Source of the DNA: Gnetum montanum
Taxonomy: Eukaryota > Streptophyta > Gnetopsida > Gnetales > Gnetaceae
Direction of reading: 5' to 3'
NCBI GenBank assembly: GCA_015680685.1
Contig: MNCI01025128.1
Location: forward strand, 157,858-221,857
Length of the DNA: 64,000 nucleotides
Shown here: positions 1-11,840 of the stretch, piece by piece
Numbering within the stretch: position 1 is the first letter of the stretch
Layout: each line of letters starts with the position of its first letter
Made by a program: the position numbers and the translations under genes
Notes under the pieces: generated by a model
What the model saw: only the letters and a program-made list of their open reading frames with translations
The model's database searches: none
Told to the model about the DNA's origin: nothing

Positions 1-2174
1 TATAATTCATCCTTGAAATAGGAAAACTATACCTCATTATTATCTTATTCACTACCTTGGAATCAATGCACATCTTCCATTTATCATTATCCTTCTTTAG
101 CACTAGTACCATTGGAACTACACAAGGTGAATTGAATTTCCCCATGAAACCATTTGCAAGTAACTCCTCTACTTGCCTTTGCAATTCAACTTGCTAATTT
201 TGTGCCATCTGGTAAGCCCGCTCATTTGAAATGGTAGCATTAAGAATAAAATCAATCTGATGATGTACATTCATCATTAATGATAATCCATCCAATTTTC
301 TCCTTAAACCCCTTGTGAAATTTCTCCTTCAATCCTAACACACATGTTGGAACAACATGGTTAGCAACAACTGTTGTCGCAACAACAAAACCAAAACATG
401 TTTCATTATGTTCCTTAATGTATTCCCTCTCTTCTAGAAGGATTAAGGAAGCATTAAGTAAGCTTTGCTACCTCACTTATTTAGCTGTCATGTGAATTAA
501 CTCATAGATTCCATCAAATCTAGCTACACTTCACACATTTCTTACTCCATCAAACTGAGCACTATTGTCAAAATTCCAAGGTCTACCAAGAATTACATCT
601 ACATAATCCATTAGAAGCACATCATACTTCACAACATCATGAAAATCTCCAATTTTAAATTTCAAAATACATTATTCTCTAATCTCTTGGGGAAAATCTC
701 TAGACAGCCAATGCACTTTATAAGATCTAGGATAAGAATTAGTTGCCAAACCTAATTTAGCAACTAAGCTAGAAGACGTAATATTTTCTTGGGCTCCAAC
801 TTCAATCTAAACATGAATCCATTCTCCACTAATGAAACATCTAATCCCATTTCAAAAGAATAATTTTTTATCAAGAAGATATTCTCTATTCACATTTCCC
901 ATGAATGCATAAGAATTTAATTTAGAACATCCTCAATTTTTTGAGCATTAGGATTACGTCTATGAAGAGCTTGACTTGATGTCTCCTCCACCTTCATGGT
1001 TTGCACATCTTTAGCCTTGGCTACTTTTCAAAGTGGACATTCCCATTGCTTGTGTCTCCATTATCCACACTTGAAACACTAGATTTTTGATAAGATACTA
1101 CCTTGACCCTTGCCTCCCTTGCCTTAGTCCTTCTTGGCTTTACCCTTTTAATTGTCTCTTTTAGTCTTCTTATCATGGTTGTCATCCTTGTCTTCAGATT
1201 TGGACTTGTATACCTCCTTAAAATTGGATTCCCTTTCCTTCCCCTTGGAATTTTGTTTGCTCCTATTTCCAAATCTACTTAATTTCTTTTCATCCTTAAG
1301 TGCCAAATCGCAAGTCTCATCAAGAGTTTGTGGTACATAAAAAAAAACTCCTATTGATACATCATTTTGAGATCTCCTAAAAAGATTGAAGCTTGTTCAT
1401 ACTCTTCCCAATTTACTTTATCTTGATGGAATAGGTCCCAAAATTTGATGTAGAATTTTTTAATATGCCTGTTACCTTACCTTAGGAATTTAAACTTCAT
1501 AATGATCTCTTGTCTTTAATGAGATTATTCAAATTTTATTTTCACCCTATATTTCATTAGAGGCTAATATTTGATGGGTTGACCATTTTATCTTTCAAAA
1601 TCATGGAAATCCTTTTCCCACCAAGTAGAAGTCATACCTTCCAATCTATATTCAGCAATAGGTACCCTCAAGTTATTTGGTACCTCTTCTAACTCAAGTT
1701 CTTCTCAAGTATCTTCAACCAACTTGAAAAAGCTTTTGTATCATCTAAAACATTGAAAATATTCAACTCCACATATAGAAGTCTTACAGCATTTCTAAAT
1801 GCTCTAGCAAGTTTTGCTTCATCTTCCTCATCAAGCTTACATAGAGAAGAAGTAGTTATCACCATTGGAGCCCTCAAAATTCTCATCTAAGGAATAGAAT
1901 TCCCTCCCATTGGAATTCTTGGGTAATGGGTTCCTACACTCCCATAGTTAGATTATCTGTCCTCATTATCCACTTTGTTTCCACCTGGTTGCAAAAGTTC
2001 TTTATCTAAACATGCATGATCATCACCTCTATGTGTCTGGATATGGCTAGAAATGGTATTTCTATCTACCTTTACATTGATTTTATCTAACTAAGAAACC
2101 ATCATCTAGAAGGTAGACTTCATGCTCTTCATGTCTTTATTCAGGGCCTTAACCTATTTTTTATTAGGTGTCAT
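1..2174 (-). pseudogene. Decayed gag-pol of gypsy-1 (gag, zinc knuckle, protease, start of RT)
   Basis: The gag start MTPNKK is at 2174. A CCHC zinc knuckle at about 1075-1026 keeps C-FK-C, H and C with a stop codon inside it. The protease-to-RT linker is at about 632-541 (DVILGRPWNFDN, then FDG). The start of RT is at about 120-1 (VPMVLVLKKDNDKWKMCID, then SFPISRMN). Frameshifts and stops break the frame many times, so it is non-functional. Confidence 0.75.
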
Positions 2175-2215
2175 ATGAAAGGAAAAATAATTCTTGAAGT
2201 AAGTACAAGCCCAAC

Positions 2216-2230
2216 TAAGCTCTGATATCG
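2216..2230 (-). other. Primer-binding site of gypsy-1
   Basis: The minus strand reads GATATCAGAGCTTAG, close to the plant initiator-Met tRNA complement TGGTATCAGAGC. It lies a few bases from the LTR end (TG on the plus strand at 2235). Confidence 0.55.
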
Positions 2231-2234
2231 ATAA

Positions 2235-3200
2235 TGCTGGATTAAGTTCACTCTAATATTAAATCACCTTCAAATACTAAATCTAGATATTATAAAAGAT
2301 GCTTACTTTAGCCAAAAAATAAGAAAACTAGCTATCTTTAATTATTCAAATAGAATATTACAATCATATTTTCAAAACCCACATAACGTCAAAATCTTTC
2401 AAAAACACTTAAACGATGCTACAAAGCAGGAGGCTCTACATCCACATAATGGTTATTCTTAATGTAAGACACAACTGATGAAAACTCTCTCCATAACTTG
2501 GGACTAAAATTCAAATCAGAGAAGTAAATAAGAGACAAGAACACATAGGCCAATCCACATACATTAATCCTAGAGCTATAACCAACCTGCACTAACTCGA
2601 TGTGCTCTATTAAACTCTTTCCAAGCTCTCCTTAACTGAAGAGCCTTTACCAAGACTTCTCTTCTTACTCTCTCCATCTGCAAGCATGAAACACCAACAT
2701 ATTTATTAAGAAAATAAGATAAAAACCTAGTGAAACCTTTCACAAGCTCAACTTGGAGTTTCCATATTGTTTCTATCTTTTTCACCTTCTTGCAAATGTT
2801 TCCCAACTGTATGAGTCATCTCCCATCAAATCCCTACTTTCAAAAGAGACATCTACTATTTCTGAAGGATGTCTCCTCCATGGGTGAGACGTCTCCTCTA
2901 GCATGATACACTTTTTTTTTATATGTCTCCTCTATTGGAGAGACATCTTCCATAAGACATCTCCTTTCTAGGTAAGACATCTCCTCTATTAGTAAGATGT
3001 CTCCTCTATTGGAAAGATGTCTTCTTTTTGAATAAGACGTCTCCTCTAAGTCCAAGAAGTCTTCTATGAAAACTCAACTCCTAGGCAAGACGCCTCTTGA
3101 ACCTCCAAGGCATCTGCATAGATCCTAAAACAAAACATATGTGTAGGGAAGAACAAGGAAATTGGAAGAGGTGTCCCTACATTAGAAGCCCTCCTAAGGC
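2235..3200 (-). repeat. LTR of gypsy-1
   Basis: It begins TGCTGGATTAAG on the plus strand next to the primer-binding site. About 500 bp of it (2255-2790) recurs at 62176-62690 in the same orientation. The far end was not fixed. Confidence 0.65.
2848..3110 (-). repeat. Short tandem motif array in the gypsy-1 LTR
   Basis: Plus-strand variants of GAYGTCTCCTCTA occur about nine times at 20-35 nt spacing. Read on the minus strand they give a repeating GDVSPxEET-like peptide, which is a by-product and not a gene. Comparable GACGTCT arrays sit in both LTRs of the element at 33418-39742. Confidence 0.7.
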
Positions 3201-3574
3201 TTCTATGCAACTAGTAGATCCTTCCTCTAGTTTTCTTCAAGATCAAGTTCATAAGTAAGATATATATAACAGTAAATCTAGAATTTTGTATATTTCTAAT
3301 GAGTTATTCTATTCCAACATAAAATACATGTGATCTAAAAAATAAACAAAATATTACTTCCTCTTTTTTTTTCTAAAATTACTAATTTACCCAAATTGAA
3401 ACTAGAACCAAGGTATTTAAGATTACTAAACTTTAAAGATCAAGGGTTCAAGTCTCTCCAAGAGCACTAGATCTATAAAAAAAAAAGAAACAAATATTCT
3501 ACCCTAATGAGAAAGCTAATATGGAGTGTTCAAATATGAAATAATTGAAACGTATGTACACCTTAAGATTTATA

Positions 3575-3645
3575 GAAGTTTGTAGGCCTAGTGCTATAGG
3601 TCTTCGCCTAGTAATCCCAAGTCACAAGTTTGATTTAATGAGAAA
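3575..3645 (+). repeat. SINE family B fragment (tRNA-like)
   Basis: The segment GGCCTAGTGCTATAGG followed by CCCAAGTCACAAGTTTGATT matches the copy at 7945-7838 read in reverse. The arrangement resembles box A and box B of a tRNA promoter. It is short and decayed. Confidence 0.35.
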
Positions 3646-4740
3646 GCTTACTCATGCCATGATTAAAATACATAAGGCTAGGAAGAAAAAATCCCAAAAC
3701 AAGTATAAAATTCCAAGAGATATTATTTGGTGGACCTTGCAAAGGAAAAACATCTCTTAGAAATATATTAAAGTGATTCATGACATGTATAAAGGAGCTA
3801 CCACTAAAATTAGAAAATCTTGTAGGATAACATCTAATTTTCTAGTCACATTGGGTCTGCATCAAGGGTGTGCACTTACTCCATAATTATTTTTCATTAT
3901 TATGGATGAATGAACAAAGGAAGTACAAGATGAAATCCCTTGATGTATGGCATTTACAGATGATATTGTGTTGGTATATACAGCTTAAGAACATATTGCT
4001 ACCAAAATAGAAAAGTGAAGACATGCATTAGAATCAAAAGGCTTAAAAATTAGTAGAAGTAAGATAGAATATATTGAATGAAATTTTAATAACAACATAA
4101 ATAGTTATGAAATAAAAGTAATAATTCAAGGTAAAAATTATCCCTCACTACAAATAGTTTTGCTACCTAAGATCAATCCTCTAATTAGATGGTGAAGTTA
4201 ATAAAGATATCAGAAATAGAATTGAGGCAAGCTACTCAAAATAGAGATAGGCTAGTGGTGTTCTATGTGATAAAAAAGTACCAATAAAATTAAAGGGGAA
4301 ATTTTATAGGATACTAATCAAGACTACTATCTTATATGATCTTGAATGTTGGGTAGTACAAAAAGAGGCATGAACAACAAATTAGTGTGGTAGAAATGTA
4401 AAGGCTTCAGTAGACATTAAATGTTACTAGAAGAGATTAAACTACATAATAAACACCTTAGAGGAAGACTTGGAGTGGCTTCTATTTTAGATAAGATACA
4501 AGAATAATGGCCTAGATGGTTTGAACATGTGTAGAGAAGATTAGATAATGAGCTTATAAACCACTCTTTTAGGAAAGCCAACAAAGGAAGACCAAAGAAG
4601 ACATGGAAAAATGATTAACTAAGATTTAAAGAAACTACAAATAAACAAAGATCTAGCTCTTTATAGAGGTGAATGACGAAAAAAAACTCATATAGCTAAT
4701 TCCATTTTGTTAGGACAAGGCTAGGATGATGATGATGACT
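3640..4740 (+). pseudogene. RTE-type LINE reverse transcriptase, 3' part, decayed
   Basis: The frame reads IPRDIIWWTLQRKNIS, then VIHDMYKGATT, then VTLGLHQGCALTP, then AFTDDIVLVY at about 3948-3985 (the Y/FxDD catalytic box). A stretch resembling [11 protein letters not shown] and the closing RGRPKKTWKND follow, in the order typical of plant RTE-clade LINEs. It ends at a GATGATGATGATG microsatellite near 4722-4740, the usual 3' tail of this clade. Several stops and frameshifts make it inactive. The 5' part, including any endonuclease, is absent. Confidence 0.75.
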
Positions 4741-5204
4741 AAATAGATAGAGAACCTTATCTACAAAGGCCTTGCAATTTCATGAAACCTACCTAAAAAA
4801 GCTAAGAAAGGATAGTGTAAATTTTCTTTATATAAAAATAATATTTAATCATAATACCAAAACCTTAGAAACATGCATAATAATCATACATCCATAACTA
4901 CCACCCTTTTGTAGAGAATCCTTAATTGCATGGTTAGTGGATATCTACCTAGAATAATGCTTCCTAATAAGGGGATGCTGATGATGGGCTTTGAACCAAA
5001 CATCACTTAGGTGCAAATCTTGTGTGTATGCCTTTCTTTTTAAGAGTTCCAAAAATATTAACCTTATAAAGAATGCATACACAAATTCAACTAATCTATC
5101 AAGCACATGACATAATTCAAATAATGACATAGCATCATACCATAGATTTGCAAGGTTTTGGACTCCTAAAAATGAATAAAATTTAAGTAGGGTGGGATTT
5201 GGGG
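4741..5204. other. No gene seen
   Basis: AT-rich sequence with no credible ORF and no repeat matched elsewhere in the window. Confidence 0.5.
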
Positions 5205-5385
5205 ATGGGCAAGGGTGTTGGAAACTTGAAATGATTGTAATATAGGTACACCTAAATATATATAATTCAATTAGAACTGTATAACTTAACACTACCTACC
5301 AAAATGAAACCCCTACTTGGAGCTTTCAAATCAAAAGTCTCACCACTAAGCTAACACCTCATTATTAAAAAAATTAGAGTACAGC
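5205..5385 (-). repeat. SINE family B copy
   Basis: The minus strand reads AATGAGGTGTTAGCTTAGTG then GTGAGACTTTTGATTTG (box A-like start), and ends with a TTAGGTGTACCTAT motif shared with the copies at 6365 and 50718. Confidence 0.55.
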
Positions 5386-5463
5386 AGAGAGATTCTAAAG
5401 GAAATGCCCAAGAATTTAAGAATTTCTTTTCATAGTTTTATCTTTACAACCAATCTTGAAAAA

Positions 5464-6236
5464 TGATAGGACACGATATTGCGTCCGCCGCGATATCGCG
5501 ATCCGCCACCAAATCTATAAATAAGAGGCGACTCTCCATGTTTCTCATCCTAGGCTTAGACCGTAGCAAAACTCTAGCAGTTTGATCCCTCCAAAGATAG
5601 AATATTTTCCATGTGCCTGCAGTAGGAGCTCCAAACAGATCTTTATTCGAGCAAATATTGTACCTGAACACATGTTTGTGTACCGAAATAAAGATGAACT
5701 TCTTGGATAAACCTTGCAGTGCATGGAATAGGCTAAATAGGATTTTATTTACTATTATTTACTGTTTATCATTTAATCGCTTTATTAGTCATTAAATCTC
5801 TCTCAACCCTTCTCTCCTAGTTAAGTGCCTCAGTACGACAGCTTCGAGCACGTGCGTTACACTTGGTGATCCCAGCAACGATTAGCGTTTGGTAACCAAG
5901 GTTGCATTGGTTCAAGGTGTGAACAATAAGTGAGAATAGATGCTGATGCTAGGTTAATTCAGACTTAGTTAGTTAGTTAAAGTTAGTAATTAGTCTCTTC
6001 AACCCTTCACCTCATCAGCATAGGAGATAAAACATAAAAGACTATAAAAATTATATACCTCAAACTTACTTAACCATACACCATGACAAATACAAGCAAG
6101 TCTGAGAAGACAATGAATAATTAACCTTAAGTGTTCCATGAGGTGTGTAGGCACTTAGTCTGCGGAGTTCGACCGAATCGTGTGTGCTACGCTCATATTC
6201 GTATGGTTGAGTATAGGGGTACCTCGCCACTCATCA
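5464..6236 (+). mobile_element. Solo LTR of the element A family
   Basis: It starts TGATAGGACACG and ends CACTCATCA. AAAAA directly flanks both ends (5459-5463 and 6237-6241), a perfect 5-bp target duplication. It matches the LTRs of element A along its length, including GATATC motifs near the start, the TATA core CTATAAATAAGAGGC (TATA at 5516-5523), a downstream AATAAAGATGAAC, and the block CAACGATTAGCGTTTGGTAA. It has no internal region, so it is a recombination product. It is more diverged than the two LTRs of element A. Confidence 0.88.
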
Positions 6237-6364
6237 AAAAACATTCCCTCTAGGGTAGGAAAAGGATCAAACCTTGCCCTCATTTAGAAGCACCCTTATG
6301 GATTTTTACTTCTTATTAAAGAGTTCATTATAAAGAGAAGAAAGAAACTCTCTTTAAAGATAAA

Positions 6365-6510
6365 CAATGAGGTATTAGTCTAGTGGTAAGACTCTCGATT
6401 TGAAAACTCTAGGTCATGGGTTTAATTCTAGTGGACAATGCTAAGTTATAAAGTTCTATGTGAACTATACATCTTGGAGTGTATCTATGTTTCAATTATT
6501 TTCAGTTTCA
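6365..6510 (+). repeat. SINE family B copy
   Basis: GAGGTATTAGTCTAGTGGTA followed by CATGGGTTTAATTCTAGTGG resembles tRNA boxes A and B. The 3' part CTTGGAGTGTATCTATG is shared with 50718-50860 and 5205-5385. Confidence 0.6.
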
Positions 6511-7030
6511 ACACCTTCTCTCTCTAAAGACAAGAATGCATCGATAAAAAAAAGAGCAAATAGTAATAGAAAATAAAATTTTCCCATCATTGAGCCTTCA
6601 AAACCAAAAAAAAAATTAATAATGTAGGAAACAAATTCTTTTTTCCACTTTTAGTGGGAGCTTTTATGCTTGAAGTTGTAGCTGAAAAGCGATATCTTTG
6701 AGAAAATGATATTTAACTCATGAAGAAAGATCATAGTTATACTTTCATTGCTGGAAAATAACTACACACCAAAACTTCCAAATAGAGTAGAGAACAAGCA
6801 ACCAAAGACACTTCCAAATGCAAAGAAAGAAAGTAAACAAAGTAGGTTGATGACAAAAAATAATATCATTGATGCTTAGTGGAAAGATATTAAAAATTCT
6901 AAATGTCTATTTCCAAATATGCTATGCAATAGGATACTAAAAAAACATAAGAAAATGAATTTTCACTTTTACAAAGAGAACATTGAGGAAAAATAATTCT
7001 CATATGTTTAAGATGAGTGCTAATATGAAG

Positions 7031-7837
7031 ACCTTGATAAATAAAACACCATAAAAAATATGAATTTTTGGAAAATTAGGAACTATCCAAATATCTTCCA
7101 TTTGCCTTATCCAAAAGTGTTATGCTAATTTCATTTTCTTGTCCTTATTGAATTTGTTATACATAAAGTCATTCTTTCTAATAATCTCATATGCAACTTT
7201 GGAGTTAAAAGGAAAAATGAATCAACCATCCTTCCAAAAAAATATTTTGAAAAGTCTAATATAAATCATTTTCAACTTTAAATAAATTCTCAAAATTAAA
7301 ATTTAATTTTTCAAAATTTTATTTTCTCCTTGGATTCAAACCATTGAGGCCAAAAGTCACCTTCCGTGTAATCCATCATGCATATGTAGACAAGAAACTA
7401 CATACATACATGGATGTTACACTACACCATTTCCATATTATCCATTGCATAATGCATCATCTTTGTATCATCAGTTCCACCATTGCAAATCACTCACCAC
7501 CTTTTTTAGATCTCTTATTGTACCATCTTCATGTCACCAACAATATTCACTCCTTAAATTCATCCATGCATCTCCATAATTTACTACAACATACCTGTTT
7601 TCAACTTTGTTAGAGCTCCTATTCCTAGCTTTTCCAAACATTTCTTGGCTTTATTTTGGCTTTCATGCTATATAGTTGTCTTTTTTGTATAATGTGTAAG
7701 GAACATTTCATGAAATGATTAATGAAATGAGCAACAATACAACCCAATCCTAAAAATATGAAACTAAATTTATACTTACATCCACCTAAGATCTTCTTAG
7801 ATCTATTCGATAGAGTAGTTTTAGAATTCCTTTTATA
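7031..7837. other. No gene seen
   Basis: AT-rich. The open frame at 7344-7613 is low-complexity His/Ile/Leu sequence with no family resemblance. Confidence 0.5.
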
Positions 7838-7945
7838 GATTTTCTAAATGCATAACTTAGCATTGCCTACTAGAATTGAACATGTGACTTGGGGTTCCTA
7901 TGCTAAGACTCTTATTACTAAGCTGTCACCTCATTACTTTCACCC
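7838..7945 (-). repeat. SINE family B copy
   Basis: The minus strand gives AATGAGGTGACAGCTTAGTA, then CCCCAAGTCACATGTTCAAT, then AATGCTAAGTTATGCATTTA. This matches the 6365 copy in order and spacing. Confidence 0.55.
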
Positions 7946-8224
7946 AAACTTCTTTAAGGTAACTCATGGCAAAGGCAAACACCCCTTAAGACTCAATGTA
8001 ACCTAACCAATTTAGGGCAAGAGATTTAATTTGTTGGACCTATCAATTAGAAAAAACCTACATTGATAATACCTTTATATTAGTCATATGATAATAATTC
8101 ATCTGTATTTTTTATTCTTGCATTCATGGTTCTAGATAAAGAATATTTATCTTCTAAGCTTATCAAGTTTCACATAATTATAATTTTATTTTGAAACCTT
8201 TTTTTATCTAGCATATAAAAAGCA

Positions 8225-8395
8225 TATTATGATTAAAATATCATCACCCAAAGCAATAGTGCTCATCCAACTAAGTGAGATCCTAGGAGGGTTGGTGGAT
8301 GAGAGAAAGCCTAACCTTTTCAAGTGGCTATACCTAGGCTCAAATCTAAGTCTTCAACTTAAGACAAGCTATACCATTGTTATCATCCTAGACTT
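8225..8395 (-). repeat. SINE family A copy
   Basis: It shares the blocks ATCATCACC, GATGAGAGAAAGCCTAACC and TTTCAAGTGGC with the copies at 9641, 41269 and 57494, all in the same orientation. It is the most diverged copy, and its target duplication is not clear. Confidence 0.55.
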
Positions 8396-8639
8396 GTTCA
8401 AAAAATATGCATTTAGGTATATCAAAAGCTAAAGCTAAACTATTTACAATTTTTGTTGTTTGCTCTAGCAAGTATCGTCCCATGTATTTTTTGGTCTATC
8501 TTTTGGAGTTTTATTAAGAGATTTATTATTTGATATTTTTTAAACATTATCAAACAATCTACAACATTAGGTAAACATAAGAATCATGAGGATGATGAAA
8601 TGTATTATTTTAAACATTATAAGAGTAATTTAATTTTCC

Positions 8640-8690
8640 TCTAGCTGACCCCATTTTATTAGGATAAGGCTAGGATGATGTTGATGATGA
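8640..8690 (+). repeat. RTE-type LINE, 3' end fragment
   Basis: The ending CCCATTTTATTAGGATAAGG then CTAGGATGATGTTGATGATG repeats the terminus at about 4700-4740 and 26940-26985. Confidence 0.6.
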
Positions 8691-8809
8691 CTTTCCAGAT
8701 TTTAAAGTTTTTCAATTTTCCTATTTTCATCTTAGTTTAACTCCAAAAATGAATAATAATTCAAAAAATAAAAGTGCATTAGATCATTAACATAGAAAAG
8801 AGAGTGCAA

Positions 8810-9450
8810 AGCATAAGTTTAATGCTTTTGGAAATGTCTTTTCAAATTTTCATTCTTATAACCAATCCTAAAAAACATCCCCTCTAGAGTAGGAAAAGAA
8901 TTAGGTTTTTCCTTTGTTTAGAAGTGTCCTCATGGGTTTTGACTTCTTATTAAAGGGTTTCTTGCAAAGAGAAGGAGAATACTCTTTCTAAAAATAAAAG
9001 AAAGCATTAATCAAAAGTAATAAACAAATAGGAACAAAGTTTGATAGCCTCCAAAACAAAAGAAATTAATACTGTAAAAAATAAACTAATTGTTTATCTT
9101 TTGTCAATAGATTTTTTCCTTGAAGTTATGGTTGAAAAGGAACATTTTTGAGAATTTAATATTTAACTCCTAAAGAAAGTTCATAGTTATGTTCTTGTTG
9201 AAAATAACTGCACACTGAAGCTTTCAAATAAATTAGAGAACAAGTGGATAAAGACACTTATAAATACAAAGAAAGGAAGTAAACAAAGCAAGTTAATCAC
9301 CAAGATTAATATCATTGATGCCTAATTGAATGATGCAAATTCTAAATGTCCATTTCCAAGAATGCTTGCAATTGGACACTCAAAAAAACCATGCAAAAAT
9401 GAGTCATCACTTACACAAAGGGGACATTAAGAAGAAACAATTTCTCTTTG
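8810..9450 (-). mobile_element. LINE 3' remnant with zf-RVT-like end
   Basis: On the minus strand around 9450-9300 the frame reads CPLC, then HGFFECPIASILG, like the zf-RVT domain found at the end of plant LINE polyproteins. The left part (8821-8900) matches the sequence on both sides of the solo LTR at 5464-6236 without the LTR. It is broken by stops. Confidence 0.5.
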
Positions 9451-9469
9451 ATCATTTATCTTTATGGAG

Positions 9470-10080
9470 GGCTAGATCCTTATCTATTTGCAATTTTTAA
9501 GATCATCTTAAATCATTTTTTCCCATGTATTTTTTGGTTTTCCTCTTAATAGCTTCCCTAAAAAAATGATGCAACAATTTAATAAGCTCAATATCTGATT
9601 TTTACACATGTCCAAACCATCTAAGACACAATTCCTATAAAAAAGGATCATCACCTAGAGGCTCAATGCTCATACAGGGATGAGTGAAAGCCTAAACTCT
9701 TTGGAATGGTTGTGCCCACCTAATTCTTACAACTTAAAGAAACAAGTACCTTATCATCACTCAAATTAGTAGTCCCTTAAGACTCCATTCCTATAACTTA
9801 TTTGAAATAAAAGCACCTCCAAAACTTCTAATGTTTGCATTATGCATTTTATCTTGTTTTTAATATTCAATATCCAAATGTTCACATTTCTATAACACTA
9901 AATTGCTATTCATATCTCTTTTGTACAACCCAATATTCAATACCATATAAAATATAGAGGACCTAATTACTATTCTATTGACTTTTTCACATAAAACACT
10001 ACTAGCCTATCTACATTTTAACTATCTTGCCTCAATTCTACATTTTGACCATCTCATTGAAGTTTGATCCTATGGTAGAA
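9470..10080 (-). pseudogene. RTE-type LINE, C-terminal region, decayed
   Basis: On the minus strand, pieces resembling the end of plant RTE reverse transcriptases occur in order: MVLNIGLYKRDMN, then RWFGHVCKNQ, then RGKPKNTWEKM. A SINE at 9641-9786 interrupts it. Stops are frequent. Confidence 0.5.
9641..9786 (-). repeat. SINE family A copy with 10-bp target duplication
   Basis: ATTCCTATAA occurs immediately left (9631-9640) and right (9787-9796). On the minus strand the 5' part carries tRNA-like promoter boxes. The 3' end is GATGATCC followed by a T run, so this is a T-tailed, tRNA-derived SINE. It interrupts an RTE LINE and is younger than it. Confidence 0.75.
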
Positions 10081-10483
10081 TTGTAACAATCCAACTTTCT
10101 TCAATTTTTATAATGTATATGAGTCTAATTTGTTATGATGATGTGTGGATAGTGTCAATTTGTAGAACTACCTATAATTTTATGACTATGATAGATTTAG
10201 AGTGTTACCAATGTGCTTGTATGGATGATTGGTTGAATGACTAACTATTCTTACTTGTGATTTATCTAAGTTGTGCTAATGTGTGTTGTGTGTATTACTA
10301 GATGCAAAGCACTAAGTACATACTACCCATTGATTTAGCATATATTAATGGAATGAACAAAAGGAATGTTGAGTAGAAATGAAGCTAAAATATTGTATTA
10401 TTTATGAGGTTGTTATTATGCTTTTATTAATTATGTGTTGTATGACCTATGTGCATTGAAATTATTTCTTAAACTGATTAGAA

Positions 10484-10509
10484 TGTGTGTGTGTGCGCGC
10501 GCGCACACG
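10484..10509. repeat. Alternating TG/CG/CA dinucleotide tract
   Basis: A (TG)n(CG)n(CA)n run with strict purine-pyrimidine alternation, self-complementary at its centre. A TATG-rich tract follows to about 10555. Confidence 0.9.
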
Positions 10510-11619
10510 CCTATGTCTATGTCTATGTGTGTATGTCTGTGTATGTATATATAAGTATAGGTATCTCATGTACTTTGGTGTATATTCATATAAGTTTTGG
10601 ATATCTTATTGCTATGAGTTGTTGTCACAATTCTAATTATTTAGCAATAAAATTTGGAAAGAAAAGAAGAAATAAATATTCTTTATGTTATTCTTCAAGG
10701 GCTGAAAGAGGTATGTCTTAGCTTTGTGTGAATGATTGTTAATGAATTTGACCAATGAATCAAGTGGAAGGAACCTGACCTATGATTCAAGAATTTTATA
10801 TATATCATAGTTGTATTATTTCAAATAATCAAAATGTGAGATGCTATGTATGTTGTCAATGCATTATTCTTTAAAGTTTCATCAATTAATAAAATGTAAG
10901 TACCCCCTCCATGGCTATAGAAAGGTCATGTAATGATCTTTTAAGGCATCATAAAACAATGTGATAATAAGTTATGAACATAAAACAGAAACTTTTGCAT
11001 TGTTGATGGCCTGAAAGAAAAGGTGTTTTTCTTAGTTTTATGTCTTGGACTTATAGTTTTTTATATTCTCATTTTGAAATCTCTTCCATAGCATCTTATG
11101 ACTTGATTGCTAAGAAGAAATGTTGTTGGAAATGAAGCACATATACATGTTTATTGCTAATAAATTTAGGAGTGATATGTTGCTAAACAAATGAAAAAGG
11201 TTGATACTATGTTTGAATATCTTATGCTTATCAATTTTTTGCTATGTGAGATCAAGAGGAATTGAACTTGAGACTTGGCAGAATTAGAATTTCAAAATAT
11301 TGAAAGTTGCAACTCAAGGAATTGAACCTACAACCTATTAGAATATACTTTGATTAATTTTTAAGAGTGATCATGGAAAGAATTGAACTCATGACTAAGT
11401 GGTGTGGAAAAAGGTTTTATTTCTTTTTTAAAAATGGAGAAGCTTAATAGTTTTCAATAAAGAATCAATTACAAGAAACAACCCATCATCTCTTGAATTT
11501 CACTAGCAATTATAAAGAAAGAAGAGAGGGGAGAGGAAAAGGCAAAAAAATGAGAAAAAGGGAGAGTCTATGTGCATAGGAGAAAGGAGAGCTCAATCAC
11601 AAGGGAGGTGGTTAAAAAT

Positions 11620-11840
11620 GAACAACAAAAGGAGACTATAGTTGGAACAACAAATGAACAACAAAAAGATGGTTGTGGTTGAACAAGAACATGAACAACA
11701 ATAATAGAAGATTATAGCTGAAGCACCAAATGACCAACAAGAAGATGATGATGGCTAAAAGAGAAGAAGAACAATAATAAAAGAGGATAATAGCTAAAAC
11801 AACAAATGAACACTGGCATGAGAAGGTTGTTGCTTAAAAA
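11620..11840. repeat. Degenerate purine-rich minisatellite
   Basis: Recurrent variants of ACAACAAATGAACAACAA followed by a GAAGATGATGG-like block, at irregular spacing of about 50-60 nt. Confidence 0.45.

Larger units (their letters stand above)
1..3200 (-). mobile_element. Ty3/gypsy LTR retrotransposon (gypsy-1), truncated by the window edge
   Basis: On the minus strand the order is LTR (about 3200-2235), a primer-binding site beside it, a gag start, zinc knuckle, protease and the beginning of reverse transcriptase, which runs off at base 1. The same order and similar sequence recur in the element at 33418-39742, so the two belong to related families. Stop codons interrupt every domain. The outer LTR end near 3200 is approximate. 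Confidence 0.8.
5390..7030 (-). mobile_element. LINE 3' remnant with zf-RVT-like end, split by a solo LTR and a SINE
   Basis: After removing 5464-6236 and the SINE at 6365-6510, the sequence aligns over several hundred bases with 8810-9450. On the minus strand the paired region carries a spaced Cys pattern like the zf-RVT domain at the C terminus of plant LINE proteins. It is heavily decayed. Confidence 0.45.

Noticed and set aside
2840-3055. Repeat-protein gene with GDVSPxEET units
   Set aside because: Produced by a short DNA motif array inside an LTR, with no start context or homologue.
2848-3110. CRISPR-like array
   Set aside because: Motifs are degenerate, spacing is irregular, spacers are not unique, and the sequence is a plant LTR.
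10485-10721. 78-codon ORF starting MCVCARAHAY
   Set aside because: Translation of the TG/CG microsatellite.
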